A DNA stretch of 39,938 nucleotides from an uncultured Pelagibacteraceae bacterium (lineage in GTDB: Bacteria; Pseudomonadota; Alphaproteobacteria; Pelagibacterales; Pelagibacteraceae), in assembly GCA_902519465.1 (NCBI GenBank), contig CABYJW010000007.1, positions 1-39,938 on the forward strand. Reading direction: 5' to 3'. How positions within the stretch are numbered: position 1 is the first letter of the stretch; each line of letters begins with the position of its first letter. Positions 27,928 to 37,294 of this stretch are shown piece after piece. Under the pieces are notes generated by a model. The model did no database searches. It was given only the letters and a program-made list of their open reading frames with translations, and had not been told where the DNA came from. Position numbers and translations under genes: made by a program.

Positions 27928-29982
27928 ATGTCAGAACTATTAGTTGAATTATTTAGTGAGGAAATTCCATCCAACTTACAAATTCATACGAGACAACAGT
28001 TAGAAAATCTATTAAAGCAAAACCTTTCTTCATCTAACCTCAAACCTAAAAGTCTTGAGGTATTTTCTACTCCTACTAGGCTTACAATTCATATAACTGG
28101 ATTACCTAAAATAATCAAAATTCCAGCAGCAGAAATAAAAGGACCAAAGGTGGGTGTTCCTGAAAGTGTTATTGATAATTACGCAAAGTCCAAAAACTTA
28201 AATGTAAGTGACTTGCAAAAAAAGGATACTGAAAAAGGAATTTTCTATTTTGCTAAGGTAAAAGGAAAAGAAATAAGCACAGATAAAGAGCTTGAAAAAA
28301 TAATACCTCAAACTCTGAAAGATATAAATTGGAAAAAATCAATGAAATGGTCTGATTTTGAGTTGAACTGGGGCAGACCATTAATATCTATATTAGCTAT
28401 TTTTAATGAGAAGTTCCTCAAATTTAATTTTGCCCATTTAGAAAGCGTAAATTTTACAATGCTTGAAAACAACGATCAAATAAAGCAAATAAAAGTAAAA
28501 AACTTCAATGATTATCTGAATTTATTAGAACAAAATGAAATTATTTTAGACCATAATAAAAGAAAAGAATATATTTTAAAAAAAATTGTCTCAATATATA
28601 AAAAAAAATCTTGTAAAGAAATTATTAACCAATCTTTACTAACAGAAGTTAGCAATCTTGTAGATAAACCAAATGTAATTACAGCAACTTTTGATAAATC
28701 TTATTTAGAATTACCTAAAGAAATAATTAAATCAACTTTGCAAACCCACCAAAGGTATTTTACTTTAATTGATATAAAAGACAGAATGCTTAATGAATTT
28801 ATTATAGTAGCAAATAATAAAGATGAAAAAAAACTAATAAAAACTGGAAATGAAAGAGTTGTAGAGGCAAGATTGTCTGATGCTAATTTCTTTTGGAACA
28901 GGGATAAGTCATTTAATTTAATCAAACAAATTAATAAATTAAAAAAAGTAGTTTTTTATGAAAATCTAGGATCAGTTTATGACAAAACTCAGAGATTGAG
29001 AAAAATGGCCTATTTTATTTCAGATCAATTAAATATAAATAAAGAGAAATTAGAAATAGCTGCATCAGTATCTAAATCTGACTTAGTATCAGATCTCGTT
29101 TCTGAATTTCCTGAGCTTCAAGGAGAAATGGGAAAATATTTTGCGCTCAACCAAGGATTTGAGCAAGATGTTTCAAATGCAATAAGCGAGCACTATTTAC
29201 CTACCGGAAACTCATCAAGTATCCCAAAAAAACCTATTAGTTATTCTTTATCAATTTTGGATAAATTAGATAATCTAGTAGGTTTTTATTTGATAAATGA
29301 AAAACCAACAAGTTCAAAAGACCCTTTTGCTTTAAGAAGGTCAGCCATAGGATTGTTAAGAACAATAATTGAAAATAATTTAGTTATTAAAATATCAGAT
29401 TTAATCGATTATTTTACTAGAATTTACTTAGAACAGGGTGTTCAAGAAAAAAATACTCAACTAAAAAAAGAATTAATGACCTTTTTAAGAGAAAGAATGA
29501 AAAATATCTTAAAAGAAAAAAAAGTTAGAACCGATATCATCGAGGCTTCGATTAGTTCACACACTAATGATAATTTTTTAGAGCTCTATAAAAAAACTTT
29601 AATAATGAATAAATTTATATCTAAAGAGCTTGGTAAAAATGCTGTTTCAACTTATAAAAGAGCCTCAAGCATATTAGAACAAGAAAAATTAGAACTAAAG
29701 AATGGTCCTGATGCTGTTCTATTTAAAGAAGAAGAAGAGAAAGAACTTTTTGAAAGAATAAATATCATTCGGAAAGCTTTTACAATAAAAGAAGAGAGAA
29801 AAAATTATGAAGAACATTTAAAGCTTTTATCTGACACAAAACTATCAACAGATAAATTTTTTGAAAAAGTTAAGGTTAACGATGATAATAACGACCTTAA
29901 AAATAATCGTTTGGAACTATTGCAAATACTATGTTCAACGTTTAATACTTTTGTAGATTTCTCTAAATTAGAAGGATCTTAA
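27928..29982 (+). CDS. glyS: Glycyl-tRNA synthetase beta subunit GlyS
   Basis: A 684-residue tRNA-binding subunit working with GlyQ. Recognisable blocks are MSELLVELFSEEIPSNLQ at the N-terminus, TPTRLTIHITGLP, KSMKWSDFELNWGRPL, TLQTHQRYFTLID, the HD-like region with VSKSDLVSDLVSEFPELQGE, and the C-terminal anticodon-binding-like region with DPFALRRSAIGLLR. Length is normal (about 690). It directly follows glyQ with no gap and overlaps ppdK by 1 bp. glyQ, glyS and ppdK follow each other in several alphaproteobacteria. Confidence 0.97.
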   Translation: MSELLVELFSEEIPSNLQIHTRQQLENLLKQNLSSSNLKPKSLEVFSTPTRLTIHITGLPKIIKIPAAEIKGPKVGVPESVIDNYAKSKNLNVSDLQKKDTEKGIFYFAKVKGKEISTDKELEKIIPQTLKDINWKKSMKWSDFELNWGRPLISILAIFNEKFLKFNFAHLESVNFTMLENNDQIKQIKVKNFNDYLNLLEQNEIILDHNKRKEYILKKIVSIYKKKSCKEIINQSLLTEVSNLVDKPNVITATFDKSYLELPKEIIKSTLQTHQRYFTLIDIKDRMLNEFIIVANNKDEKKLIKTGNERVVEARLSDANFFWNRDKSFNLIKQINKLKKVVFYENLGSVYDKTQRLRKMAYFISDQLNINKEKLEIAASVSKSDLVSDLVSEFPELQGEMGKYFALNQGFEQDVSNAISEHYLPTGNSSSIPKKPISYSLSILDKLDNLVGFYLINEKPTSSKDPFALRRSAIGLLRTIIENNLVIKISDLIDYFTRIYLEQGVQEKNTQLKKELMTFLRERMKNILKEKKVRTDIIEASISSHTNDNFLELYKKTLIMNKFISKELGKNAVSTYKRASSILEQEKLELKNGPDAVLFKEEEEKELFERINIIRKAFTIKEERKNYEEHLKLLSDTKLSTDKFFEKVKVNDDNNDLKNNRLELLQILCSTFNTFVDFSKLEGS

Positions 29983-32642
29983 TGTCTAAATACATATTTA
30001 GTTTTGGAGACAAAAAAACAAAAAAAATATTAAATTCCAAAAACATTTTGGGCGGTAAAGGAGCTAATCTAGCCGAGATGGCTAGACTTGGTTTACCCGT
30101 ACCCCCAGGATTTACAATTTCAACCGAAATGTGTTCAATTTTTTATAAGAATAAAAAAAAACTAAACACAAAAATTTTCAAAGAAATAAAAAAAGAATTA
30201 AAAAAAATTGAATTAATAACCGGAAAAAGATTCGGTGATAATTCAAATCCTTTACTTGTATCAGTAAGATCTGGTTCAAGGGTATCCATGCCAGGTATGA
30301 TGGATACTATTCTTAATTTAGGGTTAAACGACAGGACCGTGGAAGCATTGTCAAAAAAAACTTCAAACGAAAGATTTGCCAAAGATAGTTATAGAAGATT
30401 CATTCAAATGTATGCAAATGTGGTTTTAGGGATTGAAAGCCATCTGTTTGAGGAAATGATTGATAACTTTAAACTAACAAAAGGTGTTTTGATGGACACC
30501 GAATTAAATGCTGATGATTGGGATGGCCTAATAAAAAATTTCAAATTTTTAATATTAGAAAAAACAAAAAAAGATTTTCCTCAAGATGTTTACGTACAAT
30601 TGTTTGGAGCCATCAAAGCAGTATTTTTATCTTGGGAGAGCAAAAGAGCAAAAAATTATAGAAAATATAATCACATACCAGGAGATTGGGGAACAGCAGT
30701 AAATATTCAATCCATGGTATTTGGAAATATGGGAAATGATTGTGCTACAGGTGTTGCATTTACAAGAAACCCGTCGACTGGAGAAAATAAATTTTTTGGA
30801 GAATATTTAATAAATGCCCAAGGAGAAGACGTCGTAGCTGGTAGTAGAACACCTAGGTACATTACAAAAAAAGCAAAAGAAAATGCTGGAGCCATAGAAA
30901 AATCGATGGAAGAAACTATGCCAAAAGTTTTCAAGGAACTTAAAAATATTTTTGTGAAATTAGAAAAACATTATCGAGACATGCAAGATATTGAATTCAC
31001 AGTAGAAAATAAAAAACTATGGATGCTACAGACAAGAAATGGAAAGCGAACTGCAAAAGCAGCAATTAAAATTGCAGTTGATATGGTTAAGGAAAAACTA
31101 ATTTCTAAAAAGGAAGCAATTTTAAGAATTGATCCTAACACTCTAGATACACTTTTGCACCCAACACTGGATGAAAAAGTTAACAAAGAAGTAATCGCAA
31201 AAGGTCTGCCGGCATCACCCGGCGCAGCAAGTGGGAAAGTAGTTTTTAGTGCTGATGAGGCTGAGAAAATGAATAATCAAAAAGAAGATACAATTTTAGT
31301 TAGAGTAGAAACGTCACCAGAGGATATTCACGGTATGCATGCAGCTAAAGGAATATTAACTGCAAGAGGCGGAATGACTAGTCATGCTGCTGTAGTAGCT
31401 AGAGGTATGGGAAGACCATGCGTTTCAGGGTCTGGAGAAATTAATATCGATTATGAAACAAAAGAATTCAAAGTTGGAGATTTAAGTATTAAAGAGGGAG
31501 AGGTTATAACTATTGATGGAGGAACGGGCAGAGTAATGAAGGGCCTAGTCCCAACAGTCAAACCTGATATTTCAGGTTATTTCTCCACTATAATGAAATG
31601 GTCAGATGAATTTAGAAAACTCAAAATAAGAACGAATGCTGAAACACCACAAGATACTAAAATGGCTAGAAATTTCGGCGCAGAAGGGATTGGTTTATGT
31701 AGGACTGAGCATATGTTTTTTGATGACGAGAGAATTCTATCAGTTAGACAAATGATTCTTTCAAAAAGTCTAGATGACAGAAAAATTGCTTTAGAAAAAT
31801 TACTACCTCACCAAAAAAATGATTTTAAAGAAATTTTTAAAATTATGAAGGGTTTGCCAGTAACTGTAAGACTTTTAGACCCTCCTCTGCACGAGTTCTT
31901 GCCTAAGACAGATAAAGATATGGAGGAGGTAGCAAGATCACTAAATCTAGGAGTTAAAGAGATTAAAAATAGAGTAGCAGAATTACATGAATTAAATCCA
32001 ATGCTTGGACACAGAGGATGTAGATTGGGTATCTCTTTTCCAGAAATTTACGAAATGCAATGCAGAGCTATTTTTGATGCTTTAATTGAATGTAAAAAAG
32101 AGAAAATTAAATCAGTCGTACCAGAGATAATGATACCTTTGGTTTCAACAGAAGACGAGCTCGGAATAATGAGAAAATTAGTTAATAGGGTTGCTGATCA
32201 AGTTCAACAAGAGAATAAAGTTAAAATAAATTATTTTGTAGGCACTATGATCGAGCTTCCAAGAGCAGCTCTGAGGGCAGCCCCAATATCAAAATATGCA
32301 GATTTTTTTAGCTTTGGAACTAACGATTTGACGCAAACTACATTTGGTATCAGCAGAGACGATTCTGGAAAATTTTTAAATGATTATATTGATCATAAAA
32401 TTTTCGATGAAGATCCATTTGTAAGCATTGATAAAGACGGCGTTGGCGAACTTGTCAAAATTGCATCACAAAGAGGAAAAAAACAAAACAAAAAACTTAA
32501 ATTAGGGATCTGCGGAGAACACGGAGGAGATCCTAGAAGTATCGAATTTTGTTCTAAAAATGGATTGAATTATGTTTCTTGCTCACCATTTAGAGTTCCG
32601 ATTGCCAGACTTGCTGCAGCACAAGCTGAGCTTAGAAGATAA
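29982..32642 (+). CDS. ppdK: Pyruvate, phosphate dikinase
   Basis: An 886-residue enzyme interconverting pyruvate, ATP and phosphate with PEP, AMP and pyrophosphate. The N-terminal ATP-grasp domain shows GGKGANLAEMARLGLPVPPG and RSGSRVSMPGMMDTILNLG. The central swivelling domain holds the phosphorylated His468 in ARGGMTSHAAVVARGMGRPC. The C-terminal PEP/pyruvate TIM barrel has RTEHMFFDDERI, GCRLGISFPEIYEMQ, SFGTNDLTQTTFG and LGICGEHGGDP. Full length. It may run toward PEP for gluconeogenesis or in reverse to use pyrophosphate. Its stop is 1 bp from the convergent nadC stop. Confidence 0.97.
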   Translation: MSKYIFSFGDKKTKKILNSKNILGGKGANLAEMARLGLPVPPGFTISTEMCSIFYKNKKKLNTKIFKEIKKELKKIELITGKRFGDNSNPLLVSVRSGSRVSMPGMMDTILNLGLNDRTVEALSKKTSNERFAKDSYRRFIQMYANVVLGIESHLFEEMIDNFKLTKGVLMDTELNADDWDGLIKNFKFLILEKTKKDFPQDVYVQLFGAIKAVFLSWESKRAKNYRKYNHIPGDWGTAVNIQSMVFGNMGNDCATGVAFTRNPSTGENKFFGEYLINAQGEDVVAGSRTPRYITKKAKENAGAIEKSMEETMPKVFKELKNIFVKLEKHYRDMQDIEFTVENKKLWMLQTRNGKRTAKAAIKIAVDMVKEKLISKKEAILRIDPNTLDTLLHPTLDEKVNKEVIAKGLPASPGAASGKVVFSADEAEKMNNQKEDTILVRVETSPEDIHGMHAAKGILTARGGMTSHAAVVARGMGRPCVSGSGEINIDYETKEFKVGDLSIKEGEVITIDGGTGRVMKGLVPTVKPDISGYFSTIMKWSDEFRKLKIRTNAETPQDTKMARNFGAEGIGLCRTEHMFFDDERILSVRQMILSKSLDDRKIALEKLLPHQKNDFKEIFKIMKGLPVTVRLLDPPLHEFLPKTDKDMEEVARSLNLGVKEIKNRVAELHELNPMLGHRGCRLGISFPEIYEMQCRAIFDALIECKKEKIKSVVPEIMIPLVSTEDELGIMRKLVNRVADQVQQENKVKINYFVGTMIELPRAALRAAPISKYADFFSFGTNDLTQTTFGISRDDSGKFLNDYIDHKIFDEDPFVSIDKDGVGELVKIASQRGKKQNKKLKLGICGEHGGDPRSIEFCSKNGLNYVSCSPFRVPIARLAAAQAELRR

Positions 32643-32643
32643 T

Positions 32644-33477
32644 CTAATAAAAATTAATTTTAAAATCTACAACAGGCGCACTATGAGTTATTTGGCCAAT
32701 AGAAACACGATTGACACCAGTTGCAGCAATCCGTCTTACATTTTTTAATGTAATTCCACCTGATGCTTCTGTCTCATAAAATCTTTTGGAGATTTTAACT
32801 GCTTTTCTGAGATTTTTTAAACCCATATTATCAAATAATATTCTATTAAATTTAAGGCCCTTAATTTTTTTTAGTTGATTTAAATTATCTATTTCTACTG
32901 TAATCTTCTTACCTTTTTTATTCTTAATAGCTCTTTTAACTAAATCATAAATATTTTTTCTAACAGCAATATGGTTATCCTTTATTAAAATTTCATCACT
33001 CAGATTAAATCTATGGTTAGTTCCACCACCCAGTTTTACTCCATATTTTTGTAGTAATCTCAAATTAGGTAAAGTTTTCCTCGTACAACATATTTTACAG
33101 GATTTACCTTTTATTTTTTTAACAAATTGATTTGTAATCGTTGCTACACCTGAAATTAAACCAATAAAATTAAGCGCTACTCTTTCACTTTTAAGAATAC
33201 TTGAAGCTTCACCTTTTAAAAGAGCGATTACTTTACCTCTATTAACTTTTCTTCCATCTTTTATTTTAGTTTTGAATATTATTTTTTTATTAGAAATTTT
33301 AAAAGCTTCCTTTGCAAAACCTAAGCCTCCAACAATACAGTTTTGGCCAGCAATTATTTTCGCAGTTATATTTTTATTTATAATATTTTTAGTTGTTATA
33401 TCTCCAGATGGGCTTAGATCTTCTCTCAAAGCTTGATAAACAACTGATTTAATATATTTCTGATTAATTTTTTGCAC
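32644..33477 (-). CDS. nadC: Nicotinate-nucleotide pyrophosphorylase (carboxylating) NadC
   Basis: A 277-residue quinolinate phosphoribosyltransferase forming nicotinate mononucleotide for NAD. Marks are LREDLSPSGDITTKNII near the N-terminus, ALNFIGLISGVATITNQF, the block CCTRKTLPNLRLLQKYGVKL, GGGTNHRFNLSDEILIKDNH, and the barrel end EASGGITLKNVRRIAATGVN. Length is standard. It is 6 bp downstream of nadA on the same strand, forming a nadA-nadC unit. nadB, often between or beside them, is not in this window. Confidence 0.96.
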   Translation of the reverse strand: MQKINQKYIKSVVYQALREDLSPSGDITTKNIINKNITAKIIAGQNCIVGGLGFAKEAFKISNKKIIFKTKIKDGRKVNRGKVIALLKGEASSILKSERVALNFIGLISGVATITNQFVKKIKGKSCKICCTRKTLPNLRLLQKYGVKLGGGTNHRFNLSDEILIKDNHIAVRKNIYDLVKRAIKNKKGKKITVEIDNLNQLKKIKGLKFNRILFDNMGLKNLRKAVKISKRFYETEASGGITLKNVRRIAATGVNRVSIGQITHSAPVVDFKINFY

Positions 33478-33483
33478 TCAAAA

Positions 33484-34458
33484 TTATCTACCAATTTCTG
33501 CCATTCTCAAAACAGATTTTCTGGCCATTTCTGCAATATTATGGCCAATTTTAATTTCATTGGTTTCATTTTTTAAGCAATCATAGATTTTATTTAATGT
33601 AATTTTTTTCATGTGTGGGCAAAGATTACATGGTTTTATAAATTGAACGTTTGGATTTTCGACTTGAACATTGTCGCTCATTGTGCACTCAGTAACTAAT
33701 AAAACTTTTTTAGGTTGGTTTTCCTTAACATATTTTACCATACTAGAAGTTGATCCTGCGAAGTCAGATGCACTAATAACATCTGGTGGGCATTCAGGGT
33801 GGGCAATTACCTCAATTCCAGGGTTTTCTTTTTTAATATCTTCTACTTCCTTACCTGTAAATTTTTCATGTACCATACAAGTACCTTGCCATGAAATTAT
33901 TTTAACTTTTGTATTTTTTTGAACGTAATTTGCTAGGTAATGATCAGGAAGAAAAATAACTTTTTCAGTCCCTAAAGATTCAACCACTTTAACCGCATTA
34001 GCAGATGTGCAACATATATCTGTTTCTGCTTTTACATCTGCAGAGGTATTGACGTAAGATACAACTGGAACACCTGGATATTTTTCTTTTAACATACGAA
34101 CATCTGCTCCAGTAATTGACTCGGCCAAAGAACATCCTGCTTGCATATCTGGTATTAAAACTTTTTTACTCGGATTCATTAATTTTGCAGTCTCTGCCAT
34201 AAAGTGAACTCCACACAAAACTATTACTCTTGCATCTGTTTTTGCAGCTTCCAGCGCAAGCGCTAAAGAGTCCGCCGCTATATCTGCAACGCCATGATAA
34301 ATTTCTGGTGTTTGATAGTTATGAGCAAGAATGACCGCATCTTTTTCTTTTTTTAATTTATTAATCTTGTCGATTATTGGAGCATGAAATTTCCACTCTA
34401 TTTCAGGCACTACTGAAGAAATCTTCTTATAAATTTCATCTAAATTTTGTGAAGTCAT
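33484..34458 (-). CDS. nadA: Quinolinate synthase NadA
   Basis: A 324-residue [4Fe-4S] enzyme condensing iminoaspartate with dihydroxyacetone phosphate to quinolinate. It has ILAHNYQTPEIYHGVADIA, VLCGVHFMAETAKLMNP, ADVKAETDICCTSANAVKV, SWQGTCMVHEKF, EVIAHPECPPDV, and the C-terminal PCNLCPHMKKITL. Cluster cysteines are most likely those in VLCGVHF, GTCMVHE and PCNLC. It starts 62 bp from tRNA-Leu, which faces the other way, and leads into nadC. It needs iminoaspartate from NadB or an aspartate dehydrogenase encoded elsewhere. Confidence 0.97.
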   Translation of the reverse strand: MTSQNLDEIYKKISSVVPEIEWKFHAPIIDKINKLKKEKDAVILAHNYQTPEIYHGVADIAADSLALALEAAKTDARVIVLCGVHFMAETAKLMNPSKKVLIPDMQAGCSLAESITGADVRMLKEKYPGVPVVSYVNTSADVKAETDICCTSANAVKVVESLGTEKVIFLPDHYLANYVQKNTKVKIISWQGTCMVHEKFTGKEVEDIKKENPGIEVIAHPECPPDVISASDFAGSTSSMVKYVKENQPKKVLLVTECTMSDNVQVENPNVQFIKPCNLCPHMKKITLNKIYDCLKNETNEIKIGHNIAEMARKSVLRMAEIGR

Positions 34459-34508
34459 ATAAATAATTTATCAACTTGAAGATAAAAAGTCATTCATTTA
34501 TTGTCGCA

Positions 34509-34514
34509 TATAAT
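34509..34514 (+). promoter_or_regulatory. Likely -10 box of the tRNA-Leu promoter
   Basis: An exact TATAAT ends 6 bp before the first base of tRNA-Leu, the usual spacing for transcription to start at or next to the mature 5' end. No good -35 hexamer is present 16-18 bp upstream. Confidence 0.45.
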
Positions 34515-34520
34515 TAAATC

Positions 34521-34604
34521 GCGGTCGTGCTGAAATTGGTAGACAGGCACGGTTGAGGGCCGTGTGGGATTCCCATGAGAGTTCGAGTCTCTCCGACCGC
34601 ACCA
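34521..34604 (+). tRNA. tRNA-Leu (anticodon GAG)
   Basis: An 84-nt class II tRNA. Acceptor arms GCGGTCG and CGACCGC pair perfectly; the anticodon stem CACGG/CCGTG encloses TTGAGGG (anticodon GAG, reading CUC/CUU); a long variable arm (TGGGATTCCCA, self-pairing) is typical of tRNA-Leu; the T loop is TTCGAGT; discriminator A and encoded CCA (34602-34604). The stop codon of the convergent ygfZ gene begins at the very next base. Confidence 0.97.
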
Positions 34605-35480
34605 TTATTGAATAATTTTAGACTTACAATCATTAATTAACAAATCTTTATCTTTATATTCAGAGAAATCCGGATCAACAATTTTAATCAAACCAAATGG
34701 ATAGGGTTCATCAATTACGATCTGACCGATTTTAATACTATTAAAATTTATGTCACTGCCAATTTTTAATTTATCGTTTGATTTTATAGCAAATAACTTT
34801 TTCCTTACTTTATTTTTCAATTTCATTCTTGCAGTATTTTCTTGTCCTACATAACAGCCTTTTTTAAAATCTATACCGTTTAGTTCCTCAAAATTACACT
34901 CTAGGCCAAAAATTTTTTCCTGAAGATTTTTTGTATTTATTTGCGCAATACCTAAATTATAACTAAGCTCATAGTAATTTTTTGAATCTTCTAGTTTTAA
35001 TTCCAATTTTTTTATAGATAAATACAACTTTTCAAGGTTAACAATACCTCTTGCTCCAAGTTTTTTATTTCTTGGATCAATAAAAAAAGGATCATCTCTA
35101 TAAGTTATGGTCGTACCTTCGAGATTTTTAGAATTATTTATAGAAATAAATTTTTCATTACTCATAACCGTAACTTGAAATTTATGTGATAAATTTGTGA
35201 TCTCAATTTTTGAGTTTAATTTATAAACATTCAGCCTGTTAATTAGCCCATTAATTTGGTTAAGCTCACAATCAAGAAAATAACCATCCTTGTGCTTAAC
35301 AATCATAAAATCAAACAAATATTTTCCTTGAGGCGTTAGTAATGATGAAAAACAACTTTGAGTTTCAGTCACTTTATTAATATCATTTGTGACTAAATTC
35401 TGAAGAAAGTCTTTAGAATCTTGACCTGAAATTAATAGAACCCCTCTATCTTTTAAAATAAATATTTGATCTTTTTTCAT
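34605..35480 (-). CDS. ygfZ: Folate-binding protein YgfZ (Fe-S cluster repair/assembly factor)
   Basis: A 291-residue GcvT-fold protein. The diagnostic YgfZ motif is KGCYVGQENTARMK, with the redox-active Cys in KGCYxGQE. The N-terminal block VLLISGQDSKDFLQNLVTND and FSSLLTPQGKYLFDFMIV fit the folate-binding domain. YgfZ/IBA57 proteins support maturation of [4Fe-4S] enzymes such as MiaB in E. coli; NadA next door is itself a [4Fe-4S] enzyme, though adjacency may be coincidence. It is not GcvT: too short and carrying the YgfZ motif. It is divergent from the dihydroorotase by 37 bp. Confidence 0.9.
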   Translation of the reverse strand: MKKDQIFILKDRGVLLISGQDSKDFLQNLVTNDINKVTETQSCFSSLLTPQGKYLFDFMIVKHKDGYFLDCELNQINGLINRLNVYKLNSKIEITNLSHKFQVTVMSNEKFISINNSKNLEGTTITYRDDPFFIDPRNKKLGARGIVNLEKLYLSIKKLELKLEDSKNYYELSYNLGIAQINTKNLQEKIFGLECNFEELNGIDFKKGCYVGQENTARMKLKNKVRKKLFAIKSNDKLKIGSDINFNSIKIGQIVIDEPYPFGLIKIVDPDFSEYKDKDLLINDCKSKIIQ

Positions 35481-35517
35481 ATTTGAAGTTTATATTGTAT
35501 ATTAATTTTAACAAAAT

Positions 35518-36834
35518 ATGTCTGATAACTATAGTCTCATTATAAAGAACGGATCTTGTTATATTGATGGTAAATTTCAAAAGATAGATTTAGCTATATC
35601 AGGAAATAAAATCAAAAAAGTTGGAAAAATAGATCTTAATAGCGGTAAAGTTTTCGACGCAACAGGCAAGATTGTTTTGCCTGGGGCAATAGATACCCAG
35701 GTACACTTTAGAGAACCAGGAGCTAATGACGCTGAAAATTTAGAAAGTGGGAGTAGGGCTGCAGTAGCAGGGGGCATAACCTCTGTATTTGAAATGCCGA
35801 ATACTAATCCACCAACATCAACATTTAAAGAATTTAATAACAAACTTAGTGCAGCGAGAAATAGAATGTTTTGTAATTATGCTTTTTATTTTGGAGCTAC
35901 CCCGGACAATATGAAAGAGTTAGCATCGGTCAATGCTCTTGAGGGATGTTGTGGGGTAAAACTTTTTGCTGGTTCATCAACAGGAAACCTATTAGTCAGC
36001 CAGGAAAAAGATATAGAGAAAGTAATATCTAATAGCAGCAAGATTATTTCTGTGCATTCAGAAGATGAAAATATTCTGTTATCTAGAAAAAAATTTATTA
36101 AAGAAGGTGATGTTACCTCGCACCCTGTTTGGCGGAATGAGGAATGTGCACTAGAGTCCACTAAAAGAGTAGTAAGATTAGCTCAAAAACATAAAAAGAA
36201 AATTCATATTCTTCATGTTTCAACAAAAGAAGAAATTGATTTCTTTTCAGAAAAGAGGGATGGGGTAACTTTTGAAATTACACCACAACACTTAACTTTG
36301 TATGCCCCTGATTGTTATAAAAATTTAAAAACTTTTAGTCAAATGAACCCGCCCTTAAGATCTAAAGACCACTACGATAGATTATGGGATGCAGTAGACG
36401 AAACTTTAGTGAGTACTATAGGTTCTGATCATGCCCCACATACAAAAGAGGAAAAAAATAGAAAATATCCTTTGTCTCCATCTGGAATGCCAGGGGTGCA
36501 AACTTTACTACCTGTTATGCTTGATCATGTAAATAAAGGAAAACTAAAAATAGAAAAACTAATAAAATTAGTTTCTGAGAATCCTTGTGATTTATTTGGT
36601 ATTAAAAATAAAGGATATATCAAAGAAAACTTTGATGCTGATCTGACAGTAATTGATATGAATAAAGAGGTTATTATTAAGGACGATTGGATTGAAAGCA
36701 AATGTGGATGGACACCTTTTAATAATTATAAAGTAAAAGGTTTTCCTGTAGCGACAATAGTTAATGGAGAAATTGTGATGGAAAATAATAAGATTATATC
36801 ACCTGCTAAAGGCAAGCCATTAAATTTTAATTAA
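35518..36834 (+). CDS. pyrC: Dihydroorotase (amidohydrolase family) with altered metal motif
   Basis: A 438-residue amidohydrolase predicted to close carbamoyl-aspartate to dihydroorotate in pyrimidine synthesis. Barrel start VLPGAIDTQVHFREPG, then SRAAVAGGITSVFEMPNTNP, VHSEDEN (His180), ILHVSTKEE (His233), GSDHAPHTKEEK (Asp304), SGMPGVQTLLPVML. The metal motif normally HxH reads Q61-V-H63, so one ligand is replaced while the others remain. I recall similar QVH dihydroorotases in alphaproteobacteria, so this may be a lineage variant rather than a dead enzyme. A non-catalytic ATCase partner (PyrC') or another cyclic amidohydrolase are alternatives. Confidence 0.85.
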   Translation: MSDNYSLIIKNGSCYIDGKFQKIDLAISGNKIKKVGKIDLNSGKVFDATGKIVLPGAIDTQVHFREPGANDAENLESGSRAAVAGGITSVFEMPNTNPPTSTFKEFNNKLSAARNRMFCNYAFYFGATPDNMKELASVNALEGCCGVKLFAGSSTGNLLVSQEKDIEKVISNSSKIISVHSEDENILLSRKKFIKEGDVTSHPVWRNEECALESTKRVVRLAQKHKKKIHILHVSTKEEIDFFSEKRDGVTFEITPQHLTLYAPDCYKNLKTFSQMNPPLRSKDHYDRLWDAVDETLVSTIGSDHAPHTKEEKNRKYPLSPSGMPGVQTLLPVMLDHVNKGKLKIEKLIKLVSENPCDLFGIKNKGYIKENFDADLTVIDMNKEVIIKDDWIESKCGWTPFNNYKVKGFPVATIVNGEIVMENNKIISPAKGKPLNFN

Positions 36835-36840
36835 CAAAAA

Positions 36841-37269
36841 TTATAAAGAGTTTATTAGCTCTTCAGCTATTTTAGTAGATTTACCGTAGAACTTTAGTTT
36901 TTTAATAGCATCTAAGTTAGATTTATCATTTCCTACAACTACAAAACCTATCATTCCCATACTTTTGTGTGGTGTACACCAATAAGCGTATATCCCAGGA
37001 GTCTTGAAAGTATAACTAGTATCTTTATTATATTTTGATTTAAATTTTTCTACTCCCTCAGGAATTCCACCTTTTATAAATTCTACATTGTGACCAGGAT
37101 TAACAGATTTCCAATTTACAGTATCACCCACGTCTACATTAACAATTTTTTTTGAATAAACATTAATCTCTTTACCCAATCTATTTAGCATATCAATGTT
37201 TTCGTCTGCACCAAAAGCTGAACTGCAAATCATAAGAATAAATGTAAATTTTAAAACTATTTTTTTCAT
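36841..37269 (-). CDS. Pseudoazurin-like periplasmic blue copper protein
   Basis: A 142-residue cupredoxin with a signal peptide (about 1-20, ending in SSAFG). Type 1 copper ligands are all visible: His60 in NPGHNVEF, then Cys98, His101 and Met106 in the C-terminal loop YWCTPHKSMGM, with the C-x2-H-x4-M spacing of pseudoazurins. These carry single electrons in the periplasm, for example to oxidases or reductases; the partner here is unknown. It is last of a minus-strand set after the 68-residue and 40-residue genes, with a hairpin at 37295-37316 in between. The stop is 6 bp from the convergent pyrC stop. Confidence 0.9.
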   Translation of the reverse strand: MKKIVLKFTFILMICSSAFGADENIDMLNRLGKEINVYSKKIVNVDVGDTVNWKSVNPGHNVEFIKGGIPEGVEKFKSKYNKDTSYTFKTPGIYAYWCTPHKSMGMIGFVVVGNDKSNLDAIKKLKFYGKSTKIAEELINSL

Positions 37270-37294
37270 AAATTTTTAATTCTATATTTTGTTA

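Noticed and set aside
34605-35480. Reading the YgfZ gene as glycine-cleavage protein GcvT
   Set aside because: The protein is too short for GcvT and carries the KGCYVGQE motif specific to YgfZ/IBA57.
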